64,000 nucleotides of DNA, taken from Ruminococcus sp. Its GTDB lineage: Bacteria > Bacillota > Clostridia > Oscillospirales > Ruminococcaceae. The stretch covers positions 1-64,000 of the forward strand of contig JAJQCE010000005.1 of the NCBI GenBank assembly GCA_021202895.1. The letters are read 5' to 3'. A model generated the notes under the pieces. The model saw only the letters and a program-made list of their open reading frames with translations. It searched no databases and was not told the origin of the DNA. Every line of letters starts with the position of its first letter. Position 1 is the first letter of the stretch. This document shows positions 1 through 7,747 of this stretch, one piece after another. The translations under genes and the position numbers were made by a program.

Positions 1-250
1 CTCCTGCTTTTGAGATATTCAGTCCATCAAAAAGATATGAATTATCCTCATCTGTTTTCTCAAAAAAGCGTTGGAGCATACTGATATTCAGTGTTTTGCC
101 GAAGCGTCTTGGACGGGTGAAAAGGTAGACCTTTGCACTGTTATCCAAAAGCTCTTGAATCATTTTGGTTTTGTCTACATAGTAGCTTCCCTTGTCGATG
201 ATTTCCTTGAAATCCTCAACGCCGATTGGGATTGGTTTATATTGGTTCAT
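1..250 (-). CDS. AAA-ATPase-like family protein, N-terminal part (runs off left edge)
   Basis: The reading frame starts at the ATG at 250 on the minus strand, behind a good AAAGGAGG ribosome binding site, and is open to the edge of the window (83 codons). The peptide begins MNQYKPIPIGVEDFKEI and contains YVDKT followed by a Walker A-like TRPRRFGKTL. This arrangement (short lead, YVDKT, RPRRFGKT/S) is typical of the AAA-ATPase-like/DUF1703 family common in gut Clostridia and Bacteroidetes. The role of the family is uncertain; some members carry a PD-(D/E)XK nuclease-like domain at the C terminus, which would lie outside the window. Confidence 0.75.
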   Translation of the reverse strand, partial: MNQYKPIPIGVEDFKEIIDKGSYYVDKTKMIQELLDNSAKVYLFTRPRRFGKTLNISMLQRFFEKTDEDNSYLFDGLNISKAG

Positions 251-406
251 GGCTGCCTCCTTTTATTTGAGGTATACTTGCTTTCTTGTTTTATATTATA
301 TCATAATTCTTTTTTACAGTCAAGTGGGAATAACAGAATTTTTATAGACGATGAATTTGATAAGCCGAGTAAAAATACTCAGATATATTAAAATTTTAAG
401 AACCGC

Positions 407-435
407 TTGACAAGTAATATATTATATTGTATAAT
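407..435 (+). promoter_or_regulatory. Sigma-A promoter for the ComEA-like gene
   Basis: TTGACA at 407-412 and TATAAT at 430-435 are separated by 17 nt, about 65 nt before the ATG at 500. Both hexamers match the consensus exactly. Confidence 0.8.
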
Positions 436-499
436 AAAAATGTGGATAAAAGAAATGCTTTCTGTTATTTCAAAATAAAAGGCTTAAGGGCGGGTAAAA

Positions 500-1492
500 A
501 TGTCAACGGAAGAAAAAGAACTTGAAAACAATATTAAAACAGAATATGACAGTGAGGCAAAGAAGGAAAACACATCTATCAAAAAAATTAAAGTATATCT
601 TAAAACCCATTGCGCTGCTATTGTAATTTTCGGCTGTGCTGTGGTTTTTTTATTTGGTTTTGCTTTTCTTGGCTTAATGAATGATGAAGGTACCGACGTT
701 GTAAACTATTCTCGTTCGGATTCCTATTCGCCTTTTGAAGAAACTGAAACAACATCGCTTCAAAACAATTATCAAACTAGTGATGCTGAAACCGTTTCAA
801 CTGACAGCCTGAGTGAAATCGACAGATCTTCAAATATCATTTCAAGCGAAAATTCTTCTCAATTACAAGTTGAAGCTACAACAGTTCCTGTAACGGAGAC
901 GGCAGAAACTACAGTTCAAACAACAACTGAAGCTATAGAAGCTTCTGTTACGGTTACTTTTCCTATAGACATAAATCTTGTAACATACGACGAGCTTTTG
1001 TACATTGACGGCGTAGGCGAAGCTACTGCACAGAAAATAATAAATTTCCGTTCTCAAAAGGGGAAAATTACAAGCATAGATCAGCTTGCCGAGATTGACG
1101 GAATCGGTGAGAAAACTGTTGCCAAGCTTAAAAATTATCTGTATGTTTCAGACAGTGATTATGTTGAATACACTTCAAAAACAACTACATCCAAAACAAC
1201 AACAGCCGCAGCTTCCACGACAAAAAAGACAACTACTAAAAAAACTACAACCACAAAAACGACAACGCAAACCACTACAACAGCTGCTCCGCAGTACAGT
1301 TATGTTCACATAAATTATTCAGATGCCGAAGAAATTTCCCAGGCACTTTTACTCTCAATTGAAACTGCTGAAGAAATTGTTGAGTTGAGAGAACTAATTT
1401 CATATTTCAGCTCAGTTGAGGAATTGCAATATGTTGACTCACTTTCAAAAAGCGACATCAGTGCATTCAAGGAATATGTAATAATAGATTGA
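500..1492 (+). CDS. Membrane-anchored helix-hairpin-helix protein, ComEA-like
   Basis: This 330-residue protein has a charged cytoplasmic N terminus, one membrane segment at about residues 37-59, a long Ser/Thr/Glu-rich extracytoplasmic linker, and a ComEA-type double helix-hairpin-helix domain at about 153-213 with the motifs YIDGVGEATAQKI and EIDGIGEKTVAKL. A second low-complexity linker of Thr, Lys and Ala (about 220-262) leads to a divergent C-terminal domain of about 65 residues that looks like a degenerate HhH repeat. ComEA proteins bind DNA outside the membrane during transformation. No comEC follows, so a competence role is inference. The start is set by an AAGGGCGG site just upstream. 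The extra C-terminal domain and long Thr/Lys linker are unusual for ComEA. Confidence 0.75.
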   Translation: MSTEEKELENNIKTEYDSEAKKENTSIKKIKVYLKTHCAAIVIFGCAVVFLFGFAFLGLMNDEGTDVVNYSRSDSYSPFEETETTSLQNNYQTSDAETVSTDSLSEIDRSSNIISSENSSQLQVEATTVPVTETAETTVQTTTEAIEASVTVTFPIDINLVTYDELLYIDGVGEATAQKIINFRSQKGKITSIDQLAEIDGIGEKTVAKLKNYLYVSDSDYVEYTSKTTTSKTTTAAASTTKKTTTKKTTTTKTTTQTTTTAAPQYSYVHINYSDAEEISQALLLSIETAEEIVELRELISYFSSVEELQYVDSLSKSDISAFKEYVIID

Positions 1493-1567
1493 AAAAATCA
1501 ACAATCAATGGTTTTTCAAAAAGCATTGACTGCTTTAGTCAAATTCAAAAAACAATATTCTTAAGAG

Positions 1568-1597
1568 AAAAAGCTCTGAGATTTTAAGCTTTTTTTC
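1568..1597 (+). terminator. Weak terminator after the ComEA-like gene
   Basis: AAAAAGCT (1568-1575) pairs with AGCTTTTT (1587-1594), followed by two further T residues. The stem is AT-rich, so termination would be modest. Confidence 0.4.
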
Positions 1598-1813
1598 AAA
1601 AGCAATCACTCCTTTCATTTTTTGTTGTTATGTCTTGTTCTTTTGACGCGTGATCTATATTAACCTCTTTAGAGGATTGTTTTTGACTTCATATGTATTA
1701 TATCAGCTTTCATCAAGTATAAAAACGAAAGCTTATATGTTTTTCTATTACATTTATGAAAACACATGAAAAATCTTGCTTACAATCTTATTATACATGA
1801 TTATAATACAAAT

Positions 1814-1846
1814 AAAAAAACTGTGTTCTTTTGAAACACAGTTTTT
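1814..1846 (-). terminator. Terminator of the FN3/transglutaminase-like gene
   Basis: The stem CTGTGTT (1821-1827) / AACACAG (1835-1841) is flanked by an A-run and a T-run, so it could act in both directions. It lies 22 bases past the stop of the minus-strand gene ending at 1868. Confidence 0.7.
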
Positions 1847-1867
1847 GAAATGTATTTAATTATATGT

Positions 1868-3010
1868 CTACAAATCATAATAAAAATTATTTAGATCCCA
1901 AAAATCTTCAGTTATATCAGTATTCTCAAAAACAGCCTTTGATGATTTTGTAATAGAATACTTTCTTGGAGCTGACCCATAATAACCAACATTGCATATA
2001 TAGTAATTATTATTCATATATACTACAGCTTCATAATGTTCTTTACTACTATACCCAAATACTACTGAAGGAAATCCTAATTTGAGAGCCATAGCACAAA
2101 CCATCCTAGCTCCGTCACGACAATTAAAATCATCATAATCATAATCAAATGAGCAAGGATATTCGCAGAGCTTACAAAGTTTTTCATAATTTGTCATGTT
2201 ACTTGTAATGTTATTTGCTATATATTTGTCAAGCTCATTTGACATATCATATTTTGTTGTTTTAACTTTAACCCCACACTTGCCGTAAACGACTTTCCCT
2301 GCTGTATCCTTGCGATAAGCTCTGACTTTGAAAGAGTATTTAGCGCCAGACTCTAAAACATCTGCATCCCTAGCAACATTAGTACTCAACAACTCGTTAC
2401 CCGTAACCCTGTATGTAGTAGTATCTCCGTCTCTGACCGTTGCAATAATCTTGTAAGAATTTCCGACTTTCTGATAAATCTTATACCCATCGCACTTAAC
2501 CTTCTTCCAGTTCAAACGGATAGCATTTTGAGTAGCAGTCGAGGCTTTCATTGTCACCTGTTTCGGCTTGGTTGCGATATACTTTTGCGTACTCGCCTTG
2601 CTCCAATAGGTCTTGCCGTTGTAATGCTTGTAAGCCTTGACCTTGAAACGATATTTGCTTCCTGCTGAAAGCCCTGTTATTCTTGCCGTGGTGGTCGAAC
2701 CGCCTTTGACAGTCTTAACCTTTACCCACTTTTTAGCAGACGAATCATATTTGTAAATGCGATAGCCGCTTGCGCCGCTAACCTTGTTCCAATTGAGCCG
2801 AACGGCGGAAGTTGTGCAGGTGTAGTCGGATTTCAGCGTGACTTTTTTGCTTGTGAAGCTTGCGTCCAGGCTGACAATGCTGCTCACCGCCGAGCTTGCC
2901 GCAGAGGTAAGCGTTTCACCGCCCAGAGCTTCAGTCGTCATGCACAGGCTGGACAAGGATATTGTCGCAGCACAGGCGAGGGTTACAATACGTTTGAAAT
3001 TTTTACTCAT
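1868..3010 (-). CDS. Secreted protein with two FN3-like domains and a transglutaminase-like C terminus
   Basis: This 380-residue protein begins with a signal peptide (MSKNFKRIVTLACAATISLS and on to about residue 30). Two fibronectin-III-like domains follow at about 50-145 and 148-252, each with the pattern VRLNWNKVSGASGYRIYK and closing on KYRFKVKAYK-like strands. The C-terminal 120 residues contain NCRDGARMVCAMALKLG, then KEHYEAVVYMNNNYYICNVG. This Cys...His order resembles the transglutaminase/cysteine-protease fold, with Cys in FNCRDGA and His in KEHYEAV as candidate catalytic residues; the third position looks like Asn instead of Asp. An AAGGAG site precedes the ATG. A cell-surface role is likely; the substrate is unknown. 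Confidence 0.75.
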   Translation of the reverse strand: MSKNFKRIVTLACAATISLSSLCMTTEALGGETLTSAASSAVSSIVSLDASFTSKKVTLKSDYTCTTSAVRLNWNKVSGASGYRIYKYDSSAKKWVKVKTVKGGSTTTARITGLSAGSKYRFKVKAYKHYNGKTYWSKASTQKYIATKPKQVTMKASTATQNAIRLNWKKVKCDGYKIYQKVGNSYKIIATVRDGDTTTYRVTGNELLSTNVARDADVLESGAKYSFKVRAYRKDTAGKVVYGKCGVKVKTTKYDMSNELDKYIANNITSNMTNYEKLCKLCEYPCSFDYDYDDFNCRDGARMVCAMALKLGFPSVVFGYSSKEHYEAVVYMNNNYYICNVGYYGSAPRKYSITKSSKAVFENTDITEDFWDLNNFYYDL

Positions 3011-3127
3011 AAGAGATTTCTCCTTAAAATTTCCAAAGAATTTTTTCTAAAAAAGTCTTTCTATTTATATTTTAGCGAGAAAATGTCCAAGCGGAAACTG
3101 ATATATAGTTTATCTGATTTTACAAAT

Positions 3128-3158
3128 CAATCCCTAAATCAATTCGATTCAGGGATTG
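3128..3158 (-). terminator. Inverted repeat downstream of hom, possible terminator
   Basis: CAATCCCT (3128-3135) pairs with AGGGATTG (3151-3158), with a small inner ATC/GAT pairing. It lies 56 bases past the hom stop on the minus strand. There is no clean T-run on that strand, so the terminator call is tentative. Confidence 0.4.
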
Positions 3159-3213
3159 AGATGAAATAAAACGGAAAGTTAAAAATACTGTCTTAATTAA
3201 TCATATTTATTTT

Positions 3214-4452
3214 TCAGAGAAGCCTGATTTTGCTTTCGATTCGTGCCGAGTGAGAAAGCTCCGCAAGCTTGACATCAATTTCTGATTCGACCATTGTAGG
3301 CGTGATAAACGCAAGTTCATCATCAGGTCTGTTCTTACGCTCAATATAGGTAAGCTTACCGAACATTTCTGAGATAGAAGCCTTAAGCTCATCGGCATTT
3401 TCTGCATTTATACGCACGTATATTGAGGTTTTAACCGTCTTGTATTTTACAATGTAATTTTCATCGTCGCAGTCGTTCCATGAAATCATAAGCGAGCGGT
3501 TTTTGTGCTTTAAGCAGTCGATAATATCTCCTACAACTGCCGAAGCGGTAGGAAGCTTTCCTGCGCCCTGACCGTAGAACAGCACGTCGCCTACTCCATC
3601 GCCTGTTACTGAAATAGCGTTGTAAACTCCGTCAACGGTTGAGAGCATATTGCTCTTTGAAACAAATCTGGGGCAAACTATTGCGCTGACTCTGCCGTTT
3701 TCGGCAGGCTTTACCGAGCCTATAAGCTTTATAGCATAGCCTGCGCTTTCGGCATATGCAACATCGTCCAAGGTGATTGCGGAAATTCCTGAGCAGTGTA
3801 CATTCTGCGGATAAATGTGTTTTCCATATGCCAAAGAACCTAGTATGCAGATTTTGCGGCAGGCATCGTGACCTTCAATATCGGCGGTAGGATCTTTTTC
3901 GGCATAGCCCAGCTCCTGAGCAAGCTTAAGTGCGGAATCAAAGTCAAGCTGCTCTCTTATCATTTTTGTGAGAATAAAGTTTGTCGTTCCGTTAAGTATG
4001 CCGCTTATCTGTTCTATCGCGTTTCCCGCAAGGCACTTGTTGAGCGGACGGATAATAGGTATTCCGCCGCCAACGCTTGCTTCAAACAGATAATTGCAGT
4101 TGTTCTCATGAGCAATTTTCAAAAGCTCTGCGCCCTTGTTCGCAACCAGCTCCTTATTTGACGTTACAACGCTTTTTCCTCTTTCAAGTGCCTGTTTGGT
4201 GTAGGTATAGGCAGGTTCGATTCCGCCGATAACCTCAGCTACAACCTCAATCTCATCATCGTTAAGAACGACTGAAAAGTCCTTAATCATTTTATCGGCA
4301 AAGGGGCTGTCGGGGAAATCGCGCAAATCCACAATATACTTTATATCACAGTCCCTTTCGACCTTATGACTGATAGATTCACGGTTTTTTTCAAAAAGCT
4401 CCACCGTGCCAGAGCCAACCACTCCATATCCAATAACAGCTACATTTTTCAT
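3214..4452 (-). CDS. hom: Homoserine dehydrogenase
   Basis: NAD(P)-dependent enzyme that reduces aspartate semialdehyde to homoserine, the branch point to threonine and methionine. The 412 residues begin with a Rossmann motif GYGVVGSGTV (about 8-17), then TSNKELVANKGAEL with the conserved Lys, and the catalytic-domain signature FEASVGGGIPIIRPL with ISGILNGTTNFIL. The region from about residue 335 on looks like a C-terminal ACT regulatory domain, as in feedback-inhibited monofunctional enzymes. It is the second gene after the ACT protein upstream (stop-to-start gap about 57 bases) and shares its promoter. The ATG is preceded by an AAGGAAAGG-like site. Confidence 0.93.
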   Translation of the reverse strand: MKNVAVIGYGVVGSGTVELFEKNRESISHKVERDCDIKYIVDLRDFPDSPFADKMIKDFSVVLNDDEIEVVAEVIGGIEPAYTYTKQALERGKSVVTSNKELVANKGAELLKIAHENNCNYLFEASVGGGIPIIRPLNKCLAGNAIEQISGILNGTTNFILTKMIREQLDFDSALKLAQELGYAEKDPTADIEGHDACRKICILGSLAYGKHIYPQNVHCSGISAITLDDVAYAESAGYAIKLIGSVKPAENGRVSAIVCPRFVSKSNMLSTVDGVYNAISVTGDGVGDVLFYGQGAGKLPTASAVVGDIIDCLKHKNRSLMISWNDCDDENYIVKYKTVKTSIYVRINAENADELKASISEMFGKLTYIERKNRPDDELAFITPTMVESEIDVKLAELSHSARIESKIRLL

Positions 4453-4509
4453 TTTGTTTAACCTTTCCTTTCGTATTGATAAATTCTTTTTATTTTAAGC
4501 CATCTTGTT

Positions 4510-4953
4510 TTACACTCCAAAAGCGGAGGCTATAACTCCGTCAATTGCTTCAAGCTCACTGAGAATAAGCTTACTGTCGCACCACGGCTCGCCCGAAACA
4601 TTTCTTACTGTGAGAGATACGCTTGCTACAGAGTCTACTGGCGGATTCTGATTTATCTTTATTATATTCATGCCCTGCTCATAAAGCTTGGAAATCACAG
4701 CGGAAAGTATGCCCTGACGATCCTTAAGCAGAAGCTGTAGGGAAAAGAGGTCGTTTTCGCTCTGCTCTTCAAATCTGAAAACGCTGTCCTTGTATTTGTA
4801 ATATGCGCTTCTTGAAATTCCGACTATGCGGCAAGCCTCTGATGAGGACATCTGCGCCGAAGCGGCTTTAAGCTCCTTGGCTCTCAGCACCTTTACAATA
4901 ACCTCTGGCAAAACCGATTCGCTTACCAGAACCATGGATTGAGTGTTATCCAT
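4510..4953 (-). CDS. ACT-domain protein (PheB/UPF0735-like)
   Basis: I choose the ATG at 4953 because GGAGGTGG lies just upstream; an in-frame start at 5010 lacks a site and would sit inside the promoter. The 147-residue product has an N-terminal helix-turn-helix-like stretch (SSSEACRIVGISRSAYYKYK, about 36-55) and a C-terminal ACT domain (about 70-147: RQGILSAVISKLYEQGMNII). Such proteins commonly sit next to homoserine dehydrogenase in Firmicutes and are presumed amino-acid sensors. A regulatory role for threonine or phenylalanine metabolism is inference. Confidence 0.85.
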   Translation of the reverse strand: MDNTQSMVLVSESVLPEVIVKVLRAKELKAASAQMSSSEACRIVGISRSAYYKYKDSVFRFEEQSENDLFSLQLLLKDRQGILSAVISKLYEQGMNIIKINQNPPVDSVASVSLTVRNVSGEPWCDSKLILSELEAIDGVIASAFGV

Positions 4954-5000
4954 GAAAGTCCACCTCCAACGCACACTTGTTTTTGAGATGTGCATAATTA

Positions 5001-5029
5001 AGTATAACATTTTACCCTGCCTTTGTCAA
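5001..5029 (-). promoter_or_regulatory. Sigma-A promoter for the ACT protein-hom operon
   Basis: On the minus strand TTGACA (5029-5024) and TATACT (5006-5001) are separated by 17 nt, about 48 nt before the ATG at 4953. Confidence 0.8.
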
Positions 5030-5169
5030 GCAGAAATCTTTAAATTAACCGAATCTTGTTTTTTTGTACATATATTTTTCCAAATTCCGACTGCAAAAGT
5101 GGCGGTGTAAAAAAACACTTTATTTTTTCCAAAAAAGTTAATTATTTGTAAAAAATGATTTAGCAGGGC

Positions 5170-5198
5170 TTGCAATTGGCAAATTTTTATGATATACT
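5170..5198 (+). promoter_or_regulatory. Sigma-A promoter for the ABC transporter operon
   Basis: TTGCAA at 5170-5175 and TATACT at 5193-5198 are separated by 17 nt. Transcription from here gives a leader of about 195 nt before the GTG at 5401. Confidence 0.75.
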
Positions 5199-5204
5199 GA
5201 ATAT

Positions 5205-5400
5205 AAAGCGAATAAGGTTTTGTTTAGCTTGAAAAGTGGAATTTAATACAATTAAAAAATTTTGCTTTTACAGCAGCGTTGATTTTAGCTGCGAATGATG
5301 TCAACAGCAGTAAAAGGCGTCCAACAGGTTGGGATACTGACGCTTTGAATTAACTATATGTCAGGAAAGTCTGTCAGCTTTTATTTCTGGAGGAAATAAA
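5205..5400 (+). promoter_or_regulatory. Structured leader of the ABC transporter operon
   Basis: The leader has several pairings: CTTTTAC (5265-5271) with GTAAAAG (5310-5316), GTTGA (5278-5282) with TCAAC (5301-5305), GCGTC (5317-5321) with GACGC (5339-5343), and a competing CTGAC (5337-5341) with GTCAG (5360-5364). A last hairpin, TTTATTTC (5380-5387) with GAAATAAA (5393-5400), holds the Shine-Dalgarno GGAGG in its loop and ends one base before the start codon. The overlapping stems and the trapped ribosome site suggest a cis-regulatory RNA. It matches no riboswitch class that I recognise. Confidence 0.45.
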
Positions 5401-6083
5401 GTGATTATTTTTAAAAATTTTGAAAAGAAGTATAGGAGTAAAACAATATTTGAAAACACCTCGTTTGAAATACCTTCTAACAAGATTGTTTTCTTTATGG
5501 CTCCTAACGGCTGCGGAAAAACTACCTTGATAAAATGTCTGGCAGGTCTTGAAAAATACGGCGGAGAAATTATTTGCGAGGAAAGCATTGATAAGCTAAG
5601 GTCTGAAATGCTCGTTATCTGGGACGACAGTCCATTTTATGATAAGCTTTCGGGAATAGATAATTTAACGGTTTTTTCAGAAAAAATCAAAATAGATAAA
5701 AACGATTTAGCAAGCAAAGGAAATAAATATTTGAGTGATGAAAAATCACATACTAAAGTCGGCACTTACTCTTATGGGCAAAGAAAAAAATTAGCGCTTG
5801 CTTTGCAGGATATACTTTCGCCTAAGCTATCTGTTATGGATGAAATATCTAACGGTTTGAATTATGATTCTATAAAACAGCTCAAAAAAAGGTTGCAGGA
5901 GAGCTTAAAAGTGAATATATGATTTTAACTGGACATCACTTCTCGTTTTATGAAGGAATTGTTGATTTAGTTTTTATTATTAAAGATAAAAAAATAGTCA
6001 ATGTCAGTGACGAATATTATGAGGGCAATACAACACTGGCAGACATTTATGAAAGGCATTTTGGAAATGAAACGATTGTGTAA
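5401..6083 (+). pseudogene. ABC transporter ATP-binding protein, frameshifted near its C terminus
   Basis: The frame from the GTG at 5401 (after GGAGG) encodes a small ABC ATPase with Walker A (APNGCGKTTLIK), the signature YSYGQRKKLAL and Walker B (LSVMDEIS). It stops at 5922 after 173 residues. From about 5890 the neighbouring frame carries the expected continuation (ELKSEYMILTGHHFSFYEG), including the switch His after ILTG, and ends at TAA 6081-6083. One extra A in the A7 run at 5884-5890, or a -1 slip there, would join the two frames into a protein of about 227 residues. As read, the ATPase lacks its switch histidine and last helix. It overlaps the permease start by 17 bases, so translation was probably coupled. 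Confidence 0.8.
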
Positions 6084-7008
6084 TAATTTAGCTTTTGATT
6101 TTAGTTATATCAGAAAATCTAAAGTCCCGCTTGTGATTTTATTGATTGTTGTAGGTATATGTTTAATTTTTTGTCTTATTCAATATGATTATGTTATGAG
6201 TAACTACGATAGCTACACAAGAGCAGCTGATTTATATGATGGCGATGAAGCTCGGATGTCAGCTGATCTGGAATCTGGAGAATACGATGTAGTTGAAAGC
6301 GACGATGGTCTTACTACAATCAAAAACCCTATCTTGTACTACAAAATACTTGTTGGAATGTCAATATATTCTGTATCGGGCGCATATTCAACATCTCATA
6401 TATTAGAAGTGGGAATATTGATATTTCCTTTTTTATTCACTTGTATCGGCGTATTTTTAGCAACGGTGGATTTGAAAAACAGAATTTACAAGCATAAGAT
6501 TTTGAGATATGGCAGACGAAATTACATTTTATCTAAAAGCATATCGTTTTTACTTATTAGTCTGATAGTTATATTGCTGTTTGTTGTGATAAACAGGCTT
6601 TGCGTGATAGTTTTGGAGAATATCATTGAGAGCAAAATAAACGTCGTTGATTTTTCTTATTCGCCTGCTCCGCAAGGCTCGGTGATAATTAAGATTTTAA
6701 CAGCTTTTTTAATAGCGATTTTGTATTTATCAATAGGATTTTTGTTAGGTACAGCAACAAGAAACGCTATAGTGAGCGTAGGACTTACGGCGGTGTATTT
6801 GTTTATCCTTCCGATTTTCAGCAGGTTTGAAATACAAAACTGCTGCTATGTGATTATGAAAGAAAATTTTAATTTTGAGGGGCTAGTAGGTCTGTCAGAT
6901 TATATAAGCATGGACGCAAAGCTGAGCGTTGCAGTGCTGTTATTATACCTGCTCATATCGAATCTGACAAGCTATCTTGTTGTGAAATTGCGTTCTGCGT
7001 ACAACTAA
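6067..7008 (+). CDS. ABC-2-type transporter permease
   Basis: I take the ATG at 6067 (MKRLCNNLAFDFSYIRKSK) since it overlaps the end of the ATPase and has AAAGGC upstream; an in-frame start at 6001 would add an implausible polar peptide. The 313-residue protein has about six membrane segments: one near residues 20-40, a long external loop of about 80 residues rich in Asp and Tyr, then segments around 105-135, 155-185, 225-245, 250-275 and 290-310. This is the ABC-2 topology of small export permeases or immunity transporters. The substrate is unknown. Its partner ATPase is frameshifted. Confidence 0.75.
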   Translation: MKRLCNNLAFDFSYIRKSKVPLVILLIVVGICLIFCLIQYDYVMSNYDSYTRAADLYDGDEARMSADLESGEYDVVESDDGLTTIKNPILYYKILVGMSIYSVSGAYSTSHILEVGILIFPFLFTCIGVFLATVDLKNRIYKHKILRYGRRNYILSKSISFLLISLIVILLFVVINRLCVIVLENIIESKINVVDFSYSPAPQGSVIIKILTAFLIAILYLSIGFLLGTATRNAIVSVGLTAVYLFILPIFSRFEIQNCCYVIMKENFNFEGLVGLSDYISMDAKLSVAVLLLYLLISNLTSYLVVKLRSAYN

Positions 7009-7056
7009 TTCAAACGGACTTTTCCAAAAAGCTTTTAGCTTGGCGGCTGTTAAAAT

Positions 7057-7128
7057 TCATCCAAAGAAAAATTCTTCCCAGCCGACGTTGCAGGCATTTA
7101 CGATTTCTTTTGCTTCATTAATTGTCAT
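7057..7128 (-). CDS. Small 23-residue ORF downstream of the coiled-coil gene
   Basis: An ATG at 7128 with AGGA upstream opens a 23-codon frame (MTINEAKEIVNACNVGWEEF and three more) that starts 20 bases after the stop of the gene at 7149. Its composition looks protein-like. It could be a small protein or the stub of a deleted gene at the end of this decaying minus-strand cluster. I do not recognise it. Confidence 0.3.
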   Translation of the reverse strand: MTINEAKEIVNACNVGWEEFFFG

Positions 7129-7148
7129 ATTTGATTTTCCTGCATTAT

Positions 7149-7670
7149 TTAAAAAGTCATATCAATGCAGCTGTTAAAATAATAAGGCAAGCTGTTTTTA
7201 TAACTCATGATTTTGGCATTCGCCTGAGCTCGCTTATCTTCAACCTGAGCTTGTTTTATAGTCTTTTCTTTTAAATCCTGTGCCTGTTCGACAAAAGCAT
7301 TGATTTGCAAAAGCTCTTGACAGTCTTCAAGGGAATGAGAAAGCTGTTCAAATTGTGTATTACAGTTCTGCCACATTTCAGCTTGTGCGAGGTCTTCAAC
7401 AGCATTATTTTTATCAAGAACTGAATAGAGAGTATTTTTCACAGCATTTATTTCATCTATAGCTTCTTTCAAGATAGAGGCTTTATATTTTGCCGCATTT
7501 TGTTCAGACTGGTTTATTAAATCGGAGATTTCTGAAGTACTTTGGCATATATCAAGGGACTTTATGATATTATTAATATCATTCCAAAGCTCGTCTTTGC
7601 GGCTTGGCTCATTTGCAAAAACGCTGCCGTTATAGAGCATAGTGCAAACGTTGTTTTTTGCAACCATCAA
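7149..7670 (-). CDS. Coiled-coil protein of unknown function
   Basis: This 173-residue protein is rich in Gln, Ala, Glu and Lys. It has predicted coiled-coil helices across about residues 25-150 (SEQNAAKYKASILKEAIDE; EQAQDLKEKTIKQAQVEDKR) and no signal peptide or membrane segment. No strong ribosome site precedes the apparent start (MMVAKNN), so the true N terminus may be lost. It is the last sizeable gene of a minus-strand block otherwise made of pseudogenes (Sel1-subtilase, vWA). It may be a surviving structural or secreted helper of that block, or a fragment. Function unknown. Confidence 0.5.
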   Translation of the reverse strand: MMVAKNNVCTMLYNGSVFANEPSRKDELWNDINNIIKSLDICQSTSEISDLINQSEQNAAKYKASILKEAIDEINAVKNTLYSVLDKNNAVEDLAQAEMWQNCNTQFEQLSHSLEDCQELLQINAFVEQAQDLKEKTIKQAQVEDKRAQANAKIMSYKNSLPYYFNSCIDMTF

Positions 7671-7747
7671 TTTTCAATGCTTGTTTTGCCATGATCTTTT
7701 TATTCTTTCAATACACTAAGAAGCTTCATATTCAAGACGGATAGATT

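Larger units (their letters stand above)
1495..1867. other. AT-rich intergenic region without a supported gene
   Basis: This 373-base stretch lies between two convergent genes. It holds two terminator-like hairpins (described separately) and small AT-rich inverted repeats, for example GCTTTC/GAAAGC near 1710-1735. I see no gene with a ribosome binding site and a credible product. Confidence 0.6.

Noticed and set aside
71..391. Plus-strand ORF of 106 codons
   Set aside because: It is the shadow of the minus-strand AAA-ATPase-like gene, which has a family motif and a ribosome site.
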